A stretch of DNA of 64,000 nucleotides from M30B19 sp041741535 (lineage in GTDB: Bacteria; Planctomycetota; Planctomycetia; Pirellulales; Pirellulaceae): positions 1-64,000 of the forward strand of contig JBGSJV010000175.1 in the NCBI GenBank assembly GCA_041741535.1. The letters are read 5' to 3'. The number at the start of each line of letters is the position of its first letter. Position 1 is the first letter of the stretch. A program made the position numbers and the translations under genes. Below the pieces are notes generated by a model. That model ran no database searches, was not told where the DNA came from, and saw only the letters and a program-made list of their open reading frames with translations. This document shows, one piece after another, positions 54,839 to 63,948 of the stretch.

Positions 54839-56146
54839 ATGGACTCAATTGTCAACATTCACGCTCGGCAAATTTTGGATTCTCGCGGCAACCCGACCAT
54901 CGAAGTCGACGTGGCCTTGGCGGATGGCTCGTTTGGCCGTGCTGCCGTACCGAGCGGAGCCAGCACGGGGGCACACGAGGCTTGGGAACTGCGAGATGGC
55001 GACAAAAAAGTGTTTCTGGGTAAAGGAGTGACGAAGGCGGTCGATAACGTGAACACTGCCATTGCCGAAGAACTGTTAGGCATGGACGCGACCGACCAGA
55101 TGGAAATCGATCAGACTTTGATTGAACTGGACGGAACAAGCAACAAAAGCAATTTGGGTGCCAACGCCTTATTGGGTGTATCGTTGGCCGTCGCCAAAGC
55201 CGCGGCGGACTTTACCAACCAACCGTTGTTTCGATATTTGGGCGGAGCCTCGGCGTGTGTCCTTCCCGCCCCGATGATGAACATTGTCAACGGTGGTCAA
55301 CATGCCGATAACGACGTTGATATCCAAGAATTTATGGTCATGCCTTTGGGGTTTGGTTGTTTCTCCGACGCGTTGCGTTGTGGCACCGAGATTTTTCATA
55401 GCTTGAAGAAGGTATTGAAGGATCGTGGTCTCAACACCGCGGTCGGAGACGAAGGCGGGTTTGCACCAAACCTGAGTTCGAACCGGGAAGCGTTGGACCT
55501 GATCATGCAAGCCATTGAAAAGGCCGGTTATCAGCCGGGAACTCAAGTCAAGATTGCATTGGACTGCGCAGCGACCGAATATTACGATTCGGAAAGCAAG
55601 TTGTACAAGATCGACGGCCAACAAATGACTTCCAGTGAAATGGTGGATTTCTTGGCGGATTGGGCACAAAACTACCCGATTTGCTCCATCGAAGACGGAT
55701 GCTCGGAAGATGACTGGGATGGTTGGAAACTGCTGACGGAGCGATTGGGAAGCGGCGTGCAATTGGTCGGCGACGATTTGTTTGTCACCAACACGACTCG
55801 ATTGCAACGAGGGATTGAAAACGGAATCGCCAACAGCATCTTGATCAAAGTCAATCAGATCGGCACATTGACGGAAACCATTCGCGCCATCCAATTGGCC
55901 AACCGTCATGGATATACGGCGATCTCGAGTCACCGCAGTGGCGAAACGGAAGACGCGACGATCGCGGACTTGGCCGTGGGTCTGAACACGGGACAAATCA
56001 AGACCGGCTCGGCTTCACGTTCCGATCGGATGGCCAAATACAACCAATTGTTGCGCATCGAAGAGTTGTTGGGCGAAAATGCGGTCTACGGTGGTCAACT
56101 GTTTGGCAAGAATCTCAGTCGGGCTGGGCAAACGATTCTGTCGTAG
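54839..56146 (+). CDS. eno: Enolase
   Basis: 435 residues from ATG at 54839, preceded by AAGG. It converts 2-phosphoglycerate to phosphoenolpyruvate in glycolysis. The start IVNIHARQILDSRGNPTIEV and the loop AVPSGASTGAHEAWELRDGD are typical, as are GDDLFVTNTTRLQRGIENG and the signature ILIKVNQIGTLTET followed by SHRSGETEDATIADLAVG. Length and motifs are complete. A strong intrinsic terminator lies 48 bases after the stop codon, so it is a single-gene transcript at its 3' end. Confidence 0.97.
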   Translation: MDSIVNIHARQILDSRGNPTIEVDVALADGSFGRAAVPSGASTGAHEAWELRDGDKKVFLGKGVTKAVDNVNTAIAEELLGMDATDQMEIDQTLIELDGTSNKSNLGANALLGVSLAVAKAAADFTNQPLFRYLGGASACVLPAPMMNIVNGGQHADNDVDIQEFMVMPLGFGCFSDALRCGTEIFHSLKKVLKDRGLNTAVGDEGGFAPNLSSNREALDLIMQAIEKAGYQPGTQVKIALDCAATEYYDSESKLYKIDGQQMTSSEMVDFLADWAQNYPICSIEDGCSEDDWDGWKLLTERLGSGVQLVGDDLFVTNTTRLQRGIENGIANSILIKVNQIGTLTETIRAIQLANRHGYTAISSHRSGETEDATIADLAVGLNTGQIKTGSASRSDRMAKYNQLLRIEELLGENAVYGGQLFGKNLSRAGQTILS

Positions 56147-56193
56147 GCCTTGGTTGAGCTTGGTTTCTTCTTCGTCCGCACTATATTTCGAGA

Positions 56194-56224
56194 AAAGCCG
56201 CCTGATTCCAGGCGGCTTTTTTTA
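56194..56224 (+). terminator. Intrinsic terminator of eno
   Basis: AAAGCCGCCT, loop GATTCC, AGGCGGCTTT, followed by a T-run to about 56223. The perfect ten-pair stem and T-run make a textbook Rho-independent terminator. Confidence 0.93.
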
Positions 56225-56389
56225 TTTGGATGGAGCAAGAAATCGAAGGATCCGCCGGATCGTAGAGCGAGCGCCCCGATCGCTCCGAGTGTGATGACAA
56301 GTGTGAGAACACCTCTGCGATTCGATTCCCGGCCAGATCAAACTTTTCCTCGACAACCTATAGACTTATTTGAAGGTAGATCGCAATCA

Positions 56390-57658
56390 TCACTTGGACT
56401 TCGTATCCAGAATCTGGATTTGTGGCATTGCACCGTAGACGATTGGCATCTCCCCATCTTCGGACGTGAAGTAGGGAATATGATAAATGCCACACGTGAG
56501 TTGACCGCCTCCGGTTGGGTCAACTTGTTGCCAACCACGGCCATCGACGTAGTATTCCGCCCAAACATGGCCGCTACTTCCGTAAAGCCAACCGGCAACT
56601 TGGCGACTCGGTACGCCAGCGGCTCGGGCCAACGTTACAAAGCAATCGGAGAAATCCCAACAGTGTCCAAACTTTTGTGCCAGGACCTTTTGTGTTCCCC
56701 AGCGTGAACCTGTTTGCCCGGAGTACTTCACGTTCTTACCGGGCGTCAACCATTCGAGAATCGCTTGGGCTTTGGCTTCGTTGGTCGTTTTCCCAGAAGT
56801 GATTTGTTTCGCGAGTGCCACGATTTGGGCATCGTTCGATGGCCAATAACGATTGGGTTGTAGCGTTTGTGGTTCGAGAGCCCCGATTCGCAATCCGTTA
56901 TCGTTAACGTCGATCTCCATGGTGACGGTTACCATGGGTACGTCGTGCTGTGCCACAAGTTCGCCAAACGTGTAAGTGATCGTCGCGGAAGTCGATTTGG
57001 TTTCCAAGGGCGTTGGAGAAAATTGGTGTTTGCAGGTCTCGCCGTCCAATTTTGGATTTCTCAATACCAGAGTTTTTCCGAATGTGAACTTTTTTGCCAA
57101 CGCTCGAATTTCTTGCGCTACCTGGGGATTTGCTCCGCGTTTCAAAACTAGAAAATGATTGAACAGGACATTGCAACTCATGTAATCGGCCTGGGAAACG
57201 GTGGCCAAGTCGGCACTGATTTTGTACCGTACGCTAACGGGTTTTTCGATCAGCCCCAGTTCCCACGAAGTTTTCTTGGCGAGGGCTTCGTCGACGTTTT
57301 GTCCAACATACTCAACCACCAGATTCTGTTGTGCAACGACAAACGGAAACTGCTTGATTTTCTTGAGACTCTCATGGATGGCCGCAGCCTGTTGTTCATC
57401 GATTGCGGTAATCACATTGACTTGAATCGGAGCGCCGTGGACCCGAACTTGCGAGTTGGACAAACTTTGAATTGTTCCACCGAGCTTTTGCCCAATTGCA
57501 CGAAGTTGGGCCGCGGGCACAATCGTAGAACTGTCCACCACCAATCCCGGTGGCAAATCTTTGAGTAACGGCTCTACTTGGGCGTTCGCCACCGTGCTCC
57601 ACAAGAGAACTAACAAGACCATTAAAAGCCGATTACGATCGAATATAAATTGGAACAT
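56390..57658 (-). CDS. Exported transglutaminase-like protein with intact triad
   Basis: 422 residues from ATG at 57658 with GAGAAGA upstream; a longer frame to 57838 is not supported because the signal peptide (NRLLMVLLVLLWSTVANAQ) begins here. A beta-rich N-terminal half leads to a transglutaminase core near 300-390. The triad is visible: Cys333 in FGHCWDFSD, His364 in SSGHVWAEYY and Asp380 in WQQVDPTGG. It probably acts on proteins or peptides in the periplasm as a peptidase or crosslinker. Its neighbour upstream is the sigma factor gene, but a terminator separates them. It is more typical than the similar-class protein at 3538-4962. Confidence 0.87.
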   Translation of the reverse strand: MFQFIFDRNRLLMVLLVLLWSTVANAQVEPLLKDLPPGLVVDSSTIVPAAQLRAIGQKLGGTIQSLSNSQVRVHGAPIQVNVITAIDEQQAAAIHESLKKIKQFPFVVAQQNLVVEYVGQNVDEALAKKTSWELGLIEKPVSVRYKISADLATVSQADYMSCNVLFNHFLVLKRGANPQVAQEIRALAKKFTFGKTLVLRNPKLDGETCKHQFSPTPLETKSTSATITYTFGELVAQHDVPMVTVTMEIDVNDNGLRIGALEPQTLQPNRYWPSNDAQIVALAKQITSGKTTNEAKAQAILEWLTPGKNVKYSGQTGSRWGTQKVLAQKFGHCWDFSDCFVTLARAAGVPSRQVAGWLYGSSGHVWAEYYVDGRGWQQVDPTGGGQLTCGIYHIPYFTSEDGEMPIVYGAMPQIQILDTKSK

Positions 57659-57785
57659 GATTCTTCTCGGGTGTAAGACGATTGGGCACGACTCGTACAT
57701 TCGCAGCGAACGCTGTTTGAATTCTACCGAGAATTTGAAACTTATGTGGGGTGCCAATCGACGCGCGGCAATTGAAGTGTTATCA

Positions 57786-57830
57786 AAAAAAAGAACGGAC
57801 GCGTTTGTGGGAGAGTCAAACGCGCCCGTT
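57786..57830 (-). terminator. Intrinsic terminator of the sigma factor gene
   Basis: On the minus strand: AACGGGCGCGTTTG, loop ACTCTCCCA, CAAACGCGTCCGTT (one mismatch in fourteen), then C and eight T. It lies about 100 bases past the stop codon at 57929. Confidence 0.92.
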
Positions 57831-57928
57831 AGAAACAACCTGGGCTCGATTCGTTCGAGCGGTCGGTTGCGGATTTCAATTTTTGGCCCGCTCCATCAGG
57901 CCAGATTCCGTAATTGTCCGGGGTTTCG

Positions 57929-59545
57929 TTACGCGGTTTCGGCGGTCGAACTCTCGAGGACCGGCTCGGGGCCGTCCAAGAACCCAACCAGCGTCTTCGA
58001 GCGATACGGTTGCTGCAGTTTCCGCACGGCCTTGGATTCGATCTGACGTACGCGTTCACGAGTCACCGAGAAGATCCGGCCAACTTCCTCCAGCGTGTAA
58101 CTGTAACCGTCCGCCAAACCGTAACGCAACTTCAAGATTTCTCGCTCGCGATAGTTCAGGTGTTCCATCGCCTGCTCGATCCGCACCTTGAGGGCATTTC
58201 GATTGGTTTCAGCCAAAGGATCGGTGTCGGTTTGGTCTTCCAAGAACTCGCCGTAGAAGCTGTCGTCGTCGCCGATAGGTTGATCCAGGGAGAGTGGTTG
58301 CCGAGCCATTTTGATGACAACCCGGGCCTCTTCCAAATTGATTTTCGCTCGGCAAGCAATTTCTTCCAAAGCGGGTTCTCGGCCCAATTCGTGGACCAGG
58401 TCTCGCATGACGACCCGGACTTTGCTCATCGTGTCGATCATGTGAACGGGGACTCGAATGGTGCGGCTTTGATCCGCAATGGCTCGCGTGATTGCTTGTC
58501 GAATCCACCAGGTCGCGTAAGTCGAAAACTTGTAGCCACGAGCATGTTCGAACTTATCGACGGCACGCATCAAACCGGTATTGCCTTCTTGGATCAAGTC
58601 CAAGAAATTCAGGCCCCGATTGCGGTATTTCTTGGCAATCGAGACGACCAGTCGGAGGTTGCTGGCCGAGAGCACTCGTTTCGCGGCATCATGTTCGTCT
58701 TGCAGTCGCCGAACTTTTTCAATTCGACGCTGTAGGTTCCTGGGGCTTTCGCCGGTTTGCTTCAACAGGTATCGCAAATGCAGTCGAACTTTTTCTGGGG
58801 TCCGCGTGCCAAAATATAGCGACGGATCGTTGTCACGCAACATTTTGTACATGGTTTGCATTTGCTCGTTGATCCGGCACAGTTGATCAAAGATCGGCAA
58901 CAACCGATTGATCCGCAAGTGCATTTCCTCGATCAAACGCACGGCTTTATGTCGACGGCGACATAAGCGATGCCACGTTTGCTTGCGAAACTGGGGGCAA
59001 ACCCCACGCTTTCCGGCAGCTTGCCAATCCCGCTTGTTCTTCCGAATGATGTTCAAGAGTGTGTTCAGATTCGGCCCCAGCCGCTTCATGATCCGAGCCT
59101 TCTCGGCGGTGTTGGTCACCGACACTTCGATCGTCCGGTCCAAACGCAATTCGCTCTTATGCACCTTCTTCAGGAGGAGGTACGCTCCTTCAATCAGATA
59201 ATCCGAGGCCAAAATTTGATTGCGATACCGGATTCGAGTCCGTTCGATCTCTTTGGCGACGACGACTTCTTCGCGTCGGTCGAGGAGCGGGATTCGCCCC
59301 ATCTGCACCAAGTACATGCGAATCGGATCGTCCAATGACTCTCCGGCATCTTCAATGTCGTAACTGGTGACGTCTTCTTCGTCCAGTTCCTCTTCGACCA
59401 AGGTCGCCGCCGCGAGCGAACTCAGTTCGTCATCGTCTTGTCCTAGCGACTTGATCAAGACCGGTGGCATAACGGGATCGGTTAACAGCGAATCTTCCAA
59501 ATCAAACGTGTCGGCATTATCGTCGTTGCGGCGTTTTTTTGCCAT
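57929..59545 (-). CDS. RpoD-type (primary class) sigma factor
   Basis: 538 residues from ATG at 59545 with GGGAG upstream. An acidic N-terminus (1-75) replaces a classical region 1.1. Region 1.2 is DDPIRMYLVQMGRIPLLDRR; a long basic, non-conserved insert (about 130-285) precedes region 2, NLRLVVSIAKKYRNRGLNFL with LIQEGNTGLMRAVDKFE and YKFSTYATWWIRQAITRAIA (the -10 reading part). Region 3 begins RTIRVPVHMIDTMSKV. Region 4 has EREILKLRYGL and TLEEVGRIFSVTRERVRQIE, the -35 helix-turn-helix. This is a primary or primary-like sigma; planctomycetes may have several, so I do not give the symbol rpoD. Confidence 0.92.
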   Translation of the reverse strand: MAKKRRNDDNADTFDLEDSLLTDPVMPPVLIKSLGQDDDELSSLAAATLVEEELDEEDVTSYDIEDAGESLDDPIRMYLVQMGRIPLLDRREEVVVAKEIERTRIRYRNQILASDYLIEGAYLLLKKVHKSELRLDRTIEVSVTNTAEKARIMKRLGPNLNTLLNIIRKNKRDWQAAGKRGVCPQFRKQTWHRLCRRRHKAVRLIEEMHLRINRLLPIFDQLCRINEQMQTMYKMLRDNDPSLYFGTRTPEKVRLHLRYLLKQTGESPRNLQRRIEKVRRLQDEHDAAKRVLSASNLRLVVSIAKKYRNRGLNFLDLIQEGNTGLMRAVDKFEHARGYKFSTYATWWIRQAITRAIADQSRTIRVPVHMIDTMSKVRVVMRDLVHELGREPALEEIACRAKINLEEARVVIKMARQPLSLDQPIGDDDSFYGEFLEDQTDTDPLAETNRNALKVRIEQAMEHLNYREREILKLRYGLADGYSYTLEEVGRIFSVTRERVRQIESKAVRKLQQPYRSKTLVGFLDGPEPVLESSTAETA

Positions 59546-60092
59546 ATCTATGCTTTTCTCCCGAAGCAATGAATGGTGCGGTGGGCCACGAAAAGTGGTG
59601 GAAGCCTCAGGCAGGCAGGAGAACCATCAGCAGAAAAACGTGAAGTGATTCGACGTCGTCGCTTTAGTTCCATTCCTGAAGTTTCTCAATACCCATTGAA
59701 GAGCAATTGCTGGGCCAATCCCAGAAACAGCTGTTTATTTTCGAGGAAATGCGTGAAAACCCCGAGAATTACTGAAGTTTCTGGCTCAGGGTTCAATTAT
59801 TCGCGCGTGGAGTTCAGAAAGCAAATGTTCTTTTTTTTTGACACGTGATCTCGAAATTAAACAACCGCTTTTGCGGCGACATGGCTTTGAGCACGGAGTC
59901 CACGATCGGACGCTTCCGAACGCCGAGTCCTTAGGCACATTGCCAAGCCATGAAACATCCGGCGCCCGTCACTCTCACTAGGCTCGATCCATTCCTTCAG
60001 ATACATTGAGGTCAGACTTTTCGGTGGATCGTGTCGCGTTTGTAAATCCGTGACCCGGCCGAAAAAGGCGTTTCTGGCAAGTAACCGACGAT
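59546..60092. other. Upstream region of the sigma factor gene
   Basis: About 547 bases between divergent genes. ATTCCTGAAGTTTCT (59672-59686) and ATTACTGAAGTTTCT (59768-59782) form a 15-base direct repeat with one difference, 96 bases apart. A T-run is at 59826-59838. No gene is evident; a minus-strand open frame across 59857-60195 overlaps the next gene and has no family likeness. Confidence 0.5.
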
Positions 60093-60734
60093 ATGCCCGC
60101 TGAGAAACCGGATTTGGATTCTGCTGCAAACCTTGGTGGTCGCCGGGCCCCGCCCGTTCCCAACCCCCGATCGCGTTCTCGTGAACGCCGTTCAAACCGC
60201 CGAATTTTCTGGAATTTCGTGCGATTGGCTGTTTTGGCGGTGGCGATTGGTGGTTTTTGGTTCTTCGTCCACCTGCCGGAGTATTTCGAGAGGGCGGGTC
60301 TAAACCTGGTTCATGTTCGCGGTTTGGTCACCATCGATGGGCAGCCAGCTGACGCCGCGCGGGTTATCTTCGTCCCAATGGAGAAGAGTTTCGAGCCGTC
60401 GCTCCAACCCATTTCAGTGGCAACGACGGAAGAAAACGGCGCTTTTAGTCTAAAAACGCTCGCGGGAAAACTCGGAGCCGTTCGCGGCCGACACTTGGTT
60501 TATGTCTTGCCAGCCCCAGATCTGACTAAAATGGGTGGAAAAGAGGCTGAGCTCCCCCAATCCCTGCCTCCGGGACCCGACAGCCGGCCGGACGCTTGGC
60601 GGGAGGCCGCGGGTCTGTTAGGATATTGGGTCTCAGCCAATCCAGTGCGGGACGAAGCAGTTGTCCCGTTCTTCGGAACCCAGACCTTGGAAATCAAGTT
60701 GCAACGTGAAAAAACCGTGGGGCCTACCGATTGA
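60093..60734 (+). CDS. Membrane-anchored protein with carboxypeptidase-regulatory-like domain
   Basis: 213 residues. A Pro/Arg-rich cytoplasmic start (1-37) is followed by one membrane helix (FVRLAVLAVAIGGFWFFV, about 42-60). The outer part begins VHVRGLVTIDGQPADAARVI, then FVPMEKS and TTEENGAFSLKTLAGKLGAV, the pattern of small transthyretin-like or carboxypeptidase-regulatory-like beta domains that are very common in Planctomycetes. Function unknown. A second small membrane protein follows 21 bases later. Confidence 0.75.
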   Translation: MPAEKPDLDSAANLGGRRAPPVPNPRSRSRERRSNRRIFWNFVRLAVLAVAIGGFWFFVHLPEYFERAGLNLVHVRGLVTIDGQPADAARVIFVPMEKSFEPSLQPISVATTEENGAFSLKTLAGKLGAVRGRHLVYVLPAPDLTKMGGKEAELPQSLPPGPDSRPDAWREAAGLLGYWVSANPVRDEAVVPFFGTQTLEIKLQREKTVGPTD

Positions 60735-60755
60735 ACCATTGCTTGAGAACGACGG

Positions 60756-61067
60756 ATGAGCACAGTAGCAGAATCAGAGATTGATGGTCGCGAGTTAGAA
60801 TTTGCAAATATGGTCTCGGCCATGGATGTGTGCTTCGAGTGCCCTTCGGAGTCTGGAATTGTAAAATTTCCCGCGCGTGTGGGTGGAAGCGAGTTCCGCG
60901 AGTCATCGCCACAGGCCAGTTCTCGCGAACGACGTGCGTTGAGTTCATGGTTTCAACCAACGAGTCGTTTGGATTGGTTCAGCAGTTACACGATGAAGTC
61001 CGTCTTTCTCATTGTTTCGTTTCTTGCGATCGGTTTGTTTGTCAGCAGTTTGGTGCTTTCGTTCTAA
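60756..61067 (+). CDS. Small tail-anchored membrane protein, unknown function
   Basis: 103 residues, 21 bases after the previous gene. The first 78 residues are soluble and contain Cys27 and Cys30 (DVCFECPSES). One hydrophobic helix lies at the very C-terminus (SVFLIVSFLAIGLFVSSLVL, about 81-100), with the end only a few residues later, so it is probably a tail-anchored protein. I recognise no family. Co-transcription with the preceding membrane protein is likely from the spacing. Confidence 0.6.
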   Translation: MSTVAESEIDGRELEFANMVSAMDVCFECPSESGIVKFPARVGGSEFRESSPQASSRERRALSSWFQPTSRLDWFSSYTMKSVFLIVSFLAIGLFVSSLVLSF

Positions 61068-61205
61068 GTTCGCGGCCCACGTTCAATACGGGCCCACCTT
61101 AATATTGCCGACTCATCGTCCACATTGCCGGCCCAACTTCAAGTGTCCGCCAATCGTTGAAGTTGGAATGGAGTTGCTGCAGGAGACACCTGTTTCTCTT
61201 TAGAT

Positions 61206-62993
61206 TTAGAGAATCGCGGCGGAGACCGTTGATGGGCGCCAGTCGATCAATTGCAGTTCAACTCGTTTATACCCACGAAATTCGTTGATCACGGGTCGAT
61301 AGGCTATGTCGACTCGACCAGGGTTCTCTTGTAGAGCCGCCACCCATTCGGATTTGCCAAAGGCAACGGCACGAAACTTGAAGTTGTCTTGTTTGACTTG
61401 GACCGATAGATGACGCTCCCCGCTGCCCATGGTTTTTGGCTCAACCAACTCCACTTCGCAAGTGCATAAGACAGGGACGGGATTGCCTTGTCCGAACGGC
61501 GCCATTTTTTCGATCTGGTTGAGTGTTTCAACGGTCAATTGATGTAACGAAGCTTCGGCATCGATCCGTAACGGTCGTTGTTTCGACGTTTTTGCATTTT
61601 GGCGTTGGACAATTTCAAAAAACTGCTCGCGAAAAGCGGCCACGTTTTCACTGCGAATTTGCAAGCCTGCGGCGGCTCGATGGCCGCCAAACCCTTCGAG
61701 AAATTCGCTACAATTTGCCAGGGCATCGTACAAATCGAAGTCTCCACCGCCGTTGCGACAAGACCCAGTACCGGCTTTGACACCGGTCGGGTCAAGCGAG
61801 ATCAGGACGGTCGGTAGGCCGTATTTTTCTGCCAACCGTCCCGCAACAATCCCGATGACGCCGACATGCCAGTTTGGGTCGGCCAGCACGATCGCTGGGT
61901 CGTTTTCTGGATCATGCTTTTCCTGGAGTTCTTTTTTGGCCGCATTGTAGATTTTGCGATCCAAGCTATCGCGACTCACGTTCAACTGGTGCACGTATTC
62001 TGCCAAGGCCAAAGCTCGCGCGGGGTCGCTGGTGACCATCAGTTCGATCGCCAACGCGGCTTGCCCCAATCGTCCCGCCGCGTTCAATCGCGGAGCGAGT
62101 GTAAAACCGATGTCATCGGCTCGTAAACGCGTCTTTTCATCCAATTGAGTGACTCGCATCAATTGTTGCAGTCCCAATCCACAATCGTTTTTTAGACAAG
62201 CGACCCCGTAGTGCACCAAAATACGGTTTTCACCGACCAACGGTACGACATCGGCGACCGTACCAATGGCGGCCCAACCAATCGCCATCATTAGGAACTG
62301 TCGCATGGCTGGGGTCACCTTCCCACTGGAGGCCGCGCCGTTCGGTTGATTGGCTCGGGAAGCAACCTGACACAAAGCCCAGGCGACCTTTAACGCGACA
62401 CCCGCTCCCGACAAATTCTTGAGCAATGGATGGCAGCCCGGTAAGCTCGGGTGCACGATCGCTGCGGCGACTGGCAGCGTTTCGGACATCGTGTGATGAT
62501 CCGTAATGATCAGCTGCAAACCGAGCTCTGCGGCGTGCTGAGCCGCTTGATGACTACTGATTCCACAGTCCACCGTCACGACTAACTCGGCGCCTTTTCG
62601 GTGCAATTCCGTAAGTGCGTCACGGTTTACCCCGTAGCCATCCTCCAAACGATTCGGCACGTAATAACGAGGTTGGGCCCCTAGTGTTTGCAGGCAACGA
62701 TAAAGCACAGCCGTAGCGGTCATGCCGTCGGCATCGTAATCTCCGTAAATCCAGATTCGTTTGCCGGTTTGGACTGCCGCCCACAAGACTTCGGCAGCTT
62801 GCAAAGCACCCGGCAAATCTTCGGGGTCCCGCAAATCGGACAATCGAAACTCGAGAAATTGCCTGACTTGTTCGTGATCCGTGATCCCGCGAGCGATCAT
62901 CAATTGTGCCAGAATCGGCGACAACCCATGCAAGGATTCCAACGCGGCGATTGCGGACCGATCGTGAGCCACAAATTGCCAAAGACGCTCCAT
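61206..62993 (-). CDS. recJ: Single-stranded-DNA-specific exonuclease RecJ
   Basis: 595 residues from ATG at 62993 with GGAG seven bases upstream. A 5'-3' exonuclease of recombination and mismatch repair. DHH-family motifs: IYGDYDADGMTATA (82-95), VTVDCGISS (139-147) and IITDHHTMSE (162-171). The DHHA1 domain is marked by AIVLADPNWHVGVIGIVAGR and GGGDFDLYDALANC-GGHRAAAGLQ spaced as usual. The C-terminal OB-like domain follows (VELVEPKTMG onward). Length and motifs are complete. yidD and tsaE are upstream on the same strand. Confidence 0.95.
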   Translation of the reverse strand: MERLWQFVAHDRSAIAALESLHGLSPILAQLMIARGITDHEQVRQFLEFRLSDLRDPEDLPGALQAAEVLWAAVQTGKRIWIYGDYDADGMTATAVLYRCLQTLGAQPRYYVPNRLEDGYGVNRDALTELHRKGAELVVTVDCGISSHQAAQHAAELGLQLIITDHHTMSETLPVAAAIVHPSLPGCHPLLKNLSGAGVALKVAWALCQVASRANQPNGAASSGKVTPAMRQFLMMAIGWAAIGTVADVVPLVGENRILVHYGVACLKNDCGLGLQQLMRVTQLDEKTRLRADDIGFTLAPRLNAAGRLGQAALAIELMVTSDPARALALAEYVHQLNVSRDSLDRKIYNAAKKELQEKHDPENDPAIVLADPNWHVGVIGIVAGRLAEKYGLPTVLISLDPTGVKAGTGSCRNGGGDFDLYDALANCSEFLEGFGGHRAAAGLQIRSENVAAFREQFFEIVQRQNAKTSKQRPLRIDAEASLHQLTVETLNQIEKMAPFGQGNPVPVLCTCEVELVEPKTMGSGERHLSVQVKQDNFKFRAVAFGKSEWVAALQENPGRVDIAYRPVINEFRGYKRVELQLIDWRPSTVSAAIL

Positions 62994-63053
62994 CGATTCA
63001 CTCCGTCGCGGCTGGTTCGGACTTCTTCCCGACAATGTTATTGACGCCGGACA

Positions 63054-63284
63054 CTACTTTAACGGATCGTGGCCGCCACGCGAGAAGGGATGACAGCGCA
63101 AAATCCGCCAAGCGGCCAAAACGCCGCCCTTCCAGAATCCGTATTTTGCAATGGCCTGCCGCGCGTATTGACTACATGATGGTTGAAACCGGCAACAACC
63201 TGGATACCAATGACTCAGGGTCGCTTGATAAAAGCGAATCAGCCAATCCGCCAACCACCGTGGCCACATCCAAACTTGGAACAT
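63054..63284 (-). CDS. yidD: Membrane protein insertion efficiency factor YidD
   Basis: 76 residues, the usual length. An amphipathic start, LADWLIRFYQATLSHWYPGC, is followed by CRFQPSCSQYARQAI and WKGGVLAAWRILRCHPFSRG, which are the family hallmarks with their conserved cysteines and HPF/GG end. It helps the YidC insertase at the inner membrane. Usually it lies beside rpmH-rnpA-yidC; those genes are not in the window, so it has moved. recJ follows 60 bases downstream and tsaE precedes it. Confidence 0.93.
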   Translation of the reverse strand: MFQVWMWPRWLADWLIRFYQATLSHWYPGCCRFQPSCSQYARQAIAKYGFWKGGVLAAWRILRCHPFSRGGHDPLK

Positions 63285-63356
63285 CGCAACTCGAGACTTA
63301 AAAATTAGCGCGTTCTATGCCGAGGCTGGCGGGAACAACCCACGATTTTGCAACCT

Positions 63357-63806
63357 CTATACTGGGCGACGCGGCGGTACGAGTTCGATTCGTCGATTCG
63401 TCTGCTCGTCGATTTCTATCATCACACGGTAATGATCGGGCGGCAATGCACTACGAACTTTTTCGCCCCATTCGATGACGGCCAAGCCATCCGACTGGAA
63501 AAGTTCCTCGACACCCAAATCCAGAAACTCGGCTGGATCGTGCAAACGATAGACGTCCAAATGGTGCAGTTCCCGCAATCCAGGGTAACTTTGCCATAAC
63601 GTAAACGTGGGGCTCGTCACGGACTCCGGGTCGATTCCCAATCCAGCCGCAATCCCTCGGACCAATACGGATTTACCAGCACCCAATGTCCCTTCCAGCG
63701 ATACGATCGCGCCCGCCGGCAGTTGCTGAGCCAGTTGACGTCCGACAGCCAAAGTTTCGGCCTCGGTGCTGGTAACCCAAATCTGATTTGGAGGCAAAGT
63801 CGTCAT
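63357..63806 (-). CDS. tsaE: tRNA threonylcarbamoyladenosine biosynthesis ATPase TsaE
   Basis: 149 residues from ATG at 63806; a longer frame to 63893 adds residues without likeness. It supports the TsaB-TsaD complex in forming t6A37 on ANN-decoding tRNAs. Walker A is GTLGAGKSVLVRGIAAGLG (39-57), then SPTFTLWQSYPG and HHLDVYRLHDPAEFLDLGVEEL, ending with GLAVIEWGEKVRSALPPDHY, all typical. The ribosome site before the ATG is weak. Followed by yidD and recJ on the same strand. Confidence 0.93.
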   Translation of the reverse strand: MTTLPPNQIWVTSTEAETLAVGRQLAQQLPAGAIVSLEGTLGAGKSVLVRGIAAGLGIDPESVTSPTFTLWQSYPGLRELHHLDVYRLHDPAEFLDLGVEELFQSDGLAVIEWGEKVRSALPPDHYRVMIEIDEQTNRRIELVPPRRPV

Positions 63807-63948
63807 CGAGGTCGATTCAAAATTTGGTCGGCCGAAACGGTGGAAATCCGAACACCGTATCGGCGATCGTTCAATACCGCGAAGTGAAGCCAATTTACCA
63901 AGCCTCGATGTACCGGATAGACCAGGTTATTTAACTTCGCAGACTTGG

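Noticed and set aside
55169..55996. Minus-strand protein of 275 residues inside eno
   Set aside because: Shadow frame opposite enolase, caused by codon bias on the coding strand.
59857..60195. Minus-strand protein of 112 residues or RNA upstream of the sigma factor
   Set aside because: It overlaps the start of the 60093-60734 gene, has no recognised motif, and does not match tmRNA, 6S or RNase P RNA features I know.
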